Part shown: positions 59,876 to 64,000 of the stretch, piece by piece
Numbering within the stretch: position 1 is the stretch's first letter
How the letters are laid out: each line of letters begins with the position of its first letter
DNA from: JBFAPK01 sp040676675
GTDB taxonomy: Bacteria; Actinomycetota; Actinomycetes; Mycobacteriales; Micromonosporaceae
Length of the DNA: 64,000 bases
NCBI RefSeq assembly: GCF_040676675.1
Contig: NZ_JBFAPK010000048.1
Coordinates: forward strand, 1 to 64,000
Direction of reading: 5' to 3'
Notes under the pieces: generated by a model
Database searches by the model: none
Seen by the model: the letters and a program-made list of their open reading frames with translations, nothing else
What the model was told of the DNA's origin: nothing
Position numbers and translations under genes: made by a program

Positions 59876-60328
59876 TCAGAGCCGGTAGAAGTCGCTGTAG
59901 TGGTTCGGGGAGAACCAGGTCGCGCCGGTGCTCTTGTTCACGATGATCCGGTAGGCGTCCCGGGAGGCGCCGCACGAGCGGGGGTAGACGTCGTACTCGT
60001 AGTAGGTCGCGTTCGCCGGCAGCTCACCCTCGTAGTTGTAGTACTGGCCGCCGGCGAAGTTGCAGAGGCCGCCGCTCCACGACACCCAGCCGCGGGTGGT
60101 CGGGAAGCCCCGGCTCGCCCAGCCCGACCGGGCCGTACGGGCGTCCGCGCAGCGGGAGATGGTGCAGGAGCTGTAGACGGCGGCCTCGGCGGCGTCGGTG
60201 TGCGTGGGCGCGATCACCGCGGGGCCGGCCAGCACGGCGGCGACCATGGCCGTGAGCAGCGCGAGCGAGCCGGTCAGACGACGCGAACGGGCGCCGGCGT
60301 TCCTCAGGCGGGTGGCGAGGGTGGTCAA
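59876..60328 (-). CDS. secreted guanyl-specific ribonuclease (RNase T1/Sa family)
   Basis: 150-residue exported protein. The start at a TTG (60328) is chosen because GGAGG lies 5 bases before it and the resulting N-terminus is a normal signal peptide (Arg-rich, then LTGSLALLTAMVAAVLAGPAVIA). The mature part ends in a domain matching RNase Sa: YYNYEGELP..., catalytic Glu111 in YYEYDV, Arg127 in YRIIV and His143 in NHYSDF, with spacings of 16 and 16, close to RNase Sa (Glu54, Arg69, His85). Four cysteines could form two disulfides. A barstar-type inhibitor is encoded immediately downstream. An ATG-started longer form (from 60403) is possible but would bury the signal peptide. Confidence 0.78.
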   Translation of the reverse strand: MTTLATRLRNAGARSRRLTGSLALLTAMVAAVLAGPAVIAPTHTDAAEAAVYSSCTISRCADARTARSGWASRGFPTTRGWVSWSGGLCNFAGGQYYNYEGELPANATYYEYDVYPRSCGASRDAYRIIVNKSTGATWFSPNHYSDFYRL

Positions 60329-60333
60329 GGGGT

Positions 60334-60338
60334 CCTCC
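60334..60338 (-). promoter_or_regulatory. ribosome-binding site selecting a TTG start
   Basis: GGAGG on the leftward strand, 5 bases before the TTG at 60328. It decides the start of the ribonuclease gene and gives a sensible signal peptide. Confidence 0.6.
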
Positions 60339-60543
60339 AATGCCGTGGAGCGGAAGAAGACATCGACCCGCGTCGTGTGCGGGCCACGCATCAGTTTCGG
60401 CATCGGGTGGTCCCGGGGGAAGGGGTGTCGATCAAACGGATCGGCAATCCGCGATGAATTCTGCCCGCGACGGCGACCCGGTGCCGCCGCGAACCTGGTG
60501 GCGGCGGGTCACCTGCGCTGCCGGCCTGGCATACTCGCCACCC

Positions 60544-60825
60544 ATGACGCTGTCGCGCGGCTGGTCGATCTTCCTGCTCGTCGTGGGGATCTGGGCCTGG
60601 GTGATCTGGCCCCGGTTCGCCGTGGCGATCTGGGACGACCCGCGCGCCTGGTCCGCGGGCGTCTCCGGGCAGGGCTCACCGACCGGCTTCTTCTGGGTGC
60701 ACGCGCTGATCATCATCGTGTCGCTGGCGCTCGCCACCGCCACCGGCGTGCTCGGCATCCGGGGTGTGCGTCGATCTAGGGCAAATCCGCGTGAGTTGAT
60801 CTCCAATCACGCGGATTTGCCCTAG
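60544..60825 (+). CDS. SCO4848 family small membrane protein
   Basis: 93-residue protein with two transmembrane helices of the family named from Streptomyces SCO4848: LSRGWSIFLLVVGIWAWVIWPRFAVAIWDD, then SPTGFFWVHALIIIVSLALATATGVLGIRGV. The last 17 residues are encoded by the left arm, loop and most of the right arm of a palindrome and are unlike the family, so the original gene probably ended earlier. Function unknown. ATG at 60544. Confidence 0.75.
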   Translation: MTLSRGWSIFLLVVGIWAWVIWPRFAVAIWDDPRAWSAGVSGQGSPTGFFWVHALIIIVSLALATATGVLGIRGVRRSRANPRELISNHADLP

Positions 60826-60828
60826 ATC
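60773..60828. terminator. large palindrome overlapping the 3' end of the SCO4848 gene
   Basis: Arms 60773-60794 and 60807-60828 (GATCTAGGGCAAATCCGCG and its complement), 22 base pairs, with a 12-base loop. The stop TAG of the plus-strand gene is inside the right arm. It lies between convergent genes, so it may be a bidirectional terminator, a mobile palindromic unit, or both. Confidence 0.85.
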
Positions 60829-60855
60829 GCGGGGGACGTCGGGGTGCGGGGGACG

Positions 60856-61497
60856 TCAGGCGGCGGCGCGGACCGGTTCGGCCGGCAGCTCCAACACGTA
60901 CGACTCGCCCTGGCGGCGGAAGCCGAGCCGGTCGTAGTACGGCGCCACCATGCCCGGCGGGGTGACGACCCGGCGGTAGCCCCGGTCGGTGAAGAGCCGG
61001 CTGCGCCGGTACACGAACTCGCCCGGGGTGAAGTCCCGGAACCGCTGGGTCACGTAGTCGAGCTCGACGTGCGCCACCCGCCCGCCGCCGTCGCGGACGA
61101 GCACGACGCCGACCACCTCGTCGGCGCGGAGCACCAGGTACGCCGAGCGGCCCGGTCCACCGACGTCGGGCCGGAAGCCGGGGTTGAACCGGGCGATGTC
61201 GGCCGCGTGCACGCGCAGGGTGTGCGCCAGGAACCCGTCCTCGGTGCCGACCTCGACCACCTCGTACGCCCGCTCGTCGTGCCGCGTCGCCAGCATCCGG
61301 GCGAGGTACCAGATGTTGATCACAGCGAGGACCACGTTGAGGCCGACCATCGGCCAGACCCGCAGGGCGGCGTTGAAGCCGATGAGCACCAGGCAGCCGA
61401 CCAGGTTGAGCGCCCGCAGGCGCAGGATGCGGGTCTGCAGCAGCGACCAGACCAGCAGCGCTGATCCGGCCCAGCCGATCACGTCGAGCCAGTTCAC
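60856..61497 (-). CDS. membrane protein fused to a GNAT-like domain
   Basis: 213-residue protein. The N-terminal third has three hydrophobic segments (about 5-22, 28-50, 53-75), with ALLVWSLLQTRILRLRALNLVGCLVLIGFN resembling the YgjV-type membrane domain. The C-terminal half looks like a GNAT fold: DEVVGVVLVRDGGGRVAHVELDYVTQRFRDFTPGEFVY and GMVAPYYDRLGFRRQGESYVLEL. It is found widely in actinobacteria but without known role. GTG start at 61497. Confidence 0.7.
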   Translation of the reverse strand: MNWLDVIGWAGSALLVWSLLQTRILRLRALNLVGCLVLIGFNAALRVWPMVGLNVVLAVINIWYLARMLATRHDERAYEVVEVGTEDGFLAHTLRVHAADIARFNPGFRPDVGGPGRSAYLVLRADEVVGVVLVRDGGGRVAHVELDYVTQRFRDFTPGEFVYRRSRLFTDRGYRRVVTPPGMVAPYYDRLGFRRQGESYVLELPAEPVRAAA

Positions 61498-61537
61498 CGA
61501 CCGAGGGTAGCCCCTGCCCGCGCCTCCCGCCCGCTGA

Positions 61538-63766
61538 TCAGCGGCGTGAGGTCGGCAGCACCTCGGTGATCGACTCCTCCAGTGGTACCCGCGGCTCGGG
61601 TACCTGCTGCCGGGCGGCGCCGGCCTGACCGGTCCGGTGCAGCTTGTGCCAGCGCAGCCGGGCCCCGGTCAGCGCGGTGGCCAGCGACTGCAGCAGCACC
61701 AGGTACATCAGCTGCCGGTAGGCGAACTGCTGCAGCGGCAGCGACCAGAGCACCCGCAGCTTCTCCCGGTCCAGCCGGAACGCGACGACCGCGGTGATCA
61801 GCTGTAGCCCGAGCATCGCCAGCCACGCCAGGATGGTCTCGGTACGGTCGAAGAAGAACAGCCCGTAGACGGCCAGCAGGTCGATCACCGGCGCGAGCAC
61901 CGGCAGGGCCACCCCGAACAGGGCCAGGAACGGCAGGCCACGGCGGCCGAAGCGGCCGGAGGCGCCGTGCTCGAAGAGCGCGCCCCGGTGCTTCCACATC
62001 GCCTGCATGGTGCCGTAGCTCCACCGGTAGCGCTGCTTCCAGAGCTGCCCGAAGGTGGCCGGCGCCTCGGTCCAGGCCCGGGCCTTCTCCTCGTACACGA
62101 CCTTCCAGCCGGCCCGGCAGAGCGCCATGGTGATGTCGGTGTCCTCGGCCAGCGTCTCGTCGCTCATGCCGCCCGCGTACGCCAGCGCCTGGCGCCGGAA
62201 CGCGCCGATCGCCCCCGGCACCGTCGGCATGCAGCGCAGCGTCTCGTAGAGGCGGCGGTCGAGGTTGAAGCCGATGACGTACTCGATGTGCTGCCACTTG
62301 GCGACCAGGCTGCGCCGGTTGCCGACCTTGACGTTGCCGGCGACCGCGCCGACCTGTGGGTCGGCGAAGGGCTGGACCAGGTGACGGATCGAGTCGGGCT
62401 CGAAGATGGTGTCGCCGTCCACCATCACGATCAGGTCGTGCCGGGCGAGCGCGACGCCGGTGTTCAGCGCGCTCGGCTTGCCGCCGTTGGGCTTGCGGAC
62501 CACCCGCACGTTGGGCAGGTTGAGCCCGGCCGCGATCTCCGCGGTGCCGTCGGTCGAGCCGTCGTCCACCACGATGACCTCGATCTCGGTGTGGTCGCCG
62601 GAGGCGAGCGAGCGCACCGCCGCCGCGATGCCCTCCTTCTCGTTGTAGGCCGGCACGATCACCGAGACCGGTTCGGTCACCGGTGGCCCCCAGGACCAGT
62701 CGCGGGAGCGGCGGCGCCGGGCGTGCCGGCCCGCGAGGACGAAGAGCAGCAGGGTACGTCCGAGGGCCAGCACCCCGACGACGACGAAGAGCACGCCGAG
62801 CCCGTCGATGACGCCGTCGGCGATGCGTACGACCCACATCAGCGCCGCCCCGCGCCAGCGGTCGGCGGTACGGGCCGGGGTGGCGGCGACCGTCTGCGGC
62901 GTGGCGGAGGTGGCCAGCGCCAGGTTCAGCCCCTCGGTGACCGTGGTGAACCGGAAGCCGCGGGCCTTCATCTCGGGGATGAACCGGTTGAGCGCGGCGA
63001 CGGTCTCGGCGCGGTCGCCGCCGGCGTCGTGGAAGAGGGTGATGGTGCCGTCGTCGCCGGGCGGGGTGGCGTTCTTGATGATCTGCGCCACGCCGGGCCG
63101 GGCCCAGTCGTCGCTGTCGGTGTCGTTGACGACGGTCAGGTAGCCCAGCTCACCGGCCTCCTGCACGAGCGGCCAGTTCACGTTGTCGATCGCCCCGGCC
63201 ACCGACGAGTACGGGAAGCGCAGCAGCGGGGTCTCCACCCCGGTCGCCTGGGCGATGGCCAGCTGGGTCTGCGAGTACTCCAGCCGGCGCCGCCAGGCCG
63301 GGAGCTTCGACATGTCCGGGTGGGTGAAGGTGTGGACGCCGAGTTCGTTGCCGTCCCGGGCGATCTGCCGGACCAGGTCGGGGTGGCGTACCACCTCGGT
63401 GCCGACCACGAAGAACGTGGCGTGCACGTCGTGCTCCCGCAGCACCTGGAGGATCTTGGTGGTCCACCAGGGGTCGGGGCCGTCGTCGAAGGTGAGCGCG
63501 ATCGTCTTGGGCGGCAGCCGGTAGGAGCGCGCCTGCCCGTGCGCGGTGTTGATGATCGGTCCGCCCTCGACGATCGCGGCCGGCACCGCGCTCTGGTCGC
63601 CGTCGCTGCGCACGCCGTCCGGTACGAACTGCGCGTTGACGTACGCCTCGACCAGCAGGACGCTGACCGCGACGAGCGCCAGCATGGCGAGGATGAGCCG
63701 GCTCGGGCGGGGTGCGATGCGTCGGGCCGGGGTGGCGCGGCGTACCGGCGTCGACGGGGTCGGCAC
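61538..63766 (-). CDS. bifunctional polysaccharide deacetylase / family 2 glycosyltransferase
   Basis: 742-residue membrane protein. Residues 25-50 are a transmembrane anchor; 80-290 a NodB polysaccharide deacetylase (TIALTFDDGPDPWW, metal-binding HTFTHPDMS, RFPYSS, TLFHD). After a transmembrane segment (about 320-345), residues 360-600 are a processive GT2 domain: VIVPAYNEKEGIAAAV, VIVVDDGSTDGT, VMVDGDTIFEP with DxD, EDTDITMALCRAGWKVVYEEKA and the QxxRW motif QRYRWSYGT, then several transmembrane helices. It probably makes and partly deacetylates an N-acetylhexosamine polymer of the cell surface. GTG start at 63766. Confidence 0.92.
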   Translation of the reverse strand: MPTPSTPVRRATPARRIAPRPSRLILAMLALVAVSVLLVEAYVNAQFVPDGVRSDGDQSAVPAAIVEGGPIINTAHGQARSYRLPPKTIALTFDDGPDPWWTTKILQVLREHDVHATFFVVGTEVVRHPDLVRQIARDGNELGVHTFTHPDMSKLPAWRRRLEYSQTQLAIAQATGVETPLLRFPYSSVAGAIDNVNWPLVQEAGELGYLTVVNDTDSDDWARPGVAQIIKNATPPGDDGTITLFHDAGGDRAETVAALNRFIPEMKARGFRFTTVTEGLNLALATSATPQTVAATPARTADRWRGAALMWVVRIADGVIDGLGVLFVVVGVLALGRTLLLFVLAGRHARRRRSRDWSWGPPVTEPVSVIVPAYNEKEGIAAAVRSLASGDHTEIEVIVVDDGSTDGTAEIAAGLNLPNVRVVRKPNGGKPSALNTGVALARHDLIVMVDGDTIFEPDSIRHLVQPFADPQVGAVAGNVKVGNRRSLVAKWQHIEYVIGFNLDRRLYETLRCMPTVPGAIGAFRRQALAYAGGMSDETLAEDTDITMALCRAGWKVVYEEKARAWTEAPATFGQLWKQRYRWSYGTMQAMWKHRGALFEHGASGRFGRRGLPFLALFGVALPVLAPVIDLLAVYGLFFFDRTETILAWLAMLGLQLITAVVAFRLDREKLRVLWSLPLQQFAYRQLMYLVLLQSLATALTGARLRWHKLHRTGQAGAARQQVPEPRVPLEESITEVLPTSRR

Positions 63767-63830
63767 CGGTCAGTTCCCCGGCCAGATCGGCGGCCACCAC
63801 GGGGGGCCGGTCCGGTGTGTGGGGGACGGC

Positions 63831-64000
63831 GTGACGGTCCGTCCGCCCGGTTGGCTCGGCTTCCCCGACGGCGTGGCGCTCGCGCTGTGGCTGGCCGGCC
63901 GAGGCGACCTGACCCGCGACACCGCGCCCGCGCCCGGCCTGTCGGCGGCCGAGCCGCTCGGCGTGGCGCCGGCCCCGTCGGCGGGCGCGCTCGCCGACGG
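63831..64000 (+). CDS. start of a gene running off the right edge (unknown)
   Basis: A GTG at 63831 preceded by GGGGGA (63821-63826) opens a frame that continues to the end of the window (56 codons): VTVRPPGWLGFPDGVALALWLAGRGDLTRD then a Pro/Ala-rich part. It is divergent from the deacetylase-glycosyltransferase gene by 64 bases. No family can be recognised in this fragment. Confidence 0.4.
   Translation, partial: MTVRPPGWLGFPDGVALALWLAGRGDLTRDTAPAPGLSAAEPLGVAPAPSAGALAD

Overview
The window is about 73% GC, with heavy use of GTG and occasional TTG starts and many ATGA/GTGA stop-start overlaps. Gene families such as SCO4848, Cgl0159, an AfsR-type SARP, DUF574 methyltransferase and DUF3140 point to an actinomycete. 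The closest match to my knowledge is the Micromonosporaceae (Micromonospora or a relative), an inference from gene content only. It is ordinary chromosome: no rRNA, no recognisable tRNA, no CRISPR array, no insertion sequence. One run of 98 Ns (56508-56605) sits inside a tandem-repeat gene.

Layout. 148-8030: DUF574 methyltransferase, polA, DUF3140, a TUDOR-like DUF2945 protein, a Uma2-type nuclease, a class I methyltransferase and rpsA. 8334-18348: coaE with a decayed GrpB-like tail, a membrane-anchored protein made of two copies of one domain, uvrB, a SARP/NB-ARC/TPR regulator and a double-GNAT protein. 18459-23664: a tightly coupled five-gene cluster (STM4015, 4014, 4013, 4012, 4011 families) with two radical SAM enzymes, an ATP-grasp-like protein, an alkaline-phosphatase-fold hydrolase and a leucine-rich-repeat protein. 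I know of no established function for it; it is the best candidate in the window for an undescribed pathway. 23675-30410: a two-component system, a TAT-exported ChaN/TIKI-like protein, a monooxygenase-fold protein, a pnuC-nadR NAD salvage pair, and terC behind what looks like a yybP-ykoY manganese riboswitch.

30476-38499: GNAT, NlpC/P60 peptidase and Ala-Glu epimerase-like enzyme (probable murein-peptide recycling), tyrosine phosphatase, beta-lactamase-fold hydrolase, typA, a DedA-PAP2-like membrane protein and a coupled 41-residue membrane peptide. 38838-40308: a small phage-like lysis cassette (two micro-ORFs, an endolysin-like protein, a holin-like protein). 40369-52477: a complete myo-inositol catabolic operon (iolG, iolE, iolC, Cgl0159-type aldolase, iolB, iolD, iolA) followed by a sugar-type ABC importer, with a divergent GntR/UTRA regulator and a clear operator between them.

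52600-64000: a NUDIX hydrolase, an ArsR-like regulator coupled to an MFS exporter and preceded by a perfect 30-bp palindrome, a cold-shock protein, a hypothetical protein, a secreted repeat (propeller-like) protein interrupted by the sequencing gap, an FKBP isomerase, a secreted RNase T1/Sa-type ribonuclease with its own barstar-type inhibitor, an SCO4848 membrane protein, a membrane-GNAT fusion, a polysaccharide deacetylase-glycosyltransferase fusion, and the start of one more gene at the right edge.
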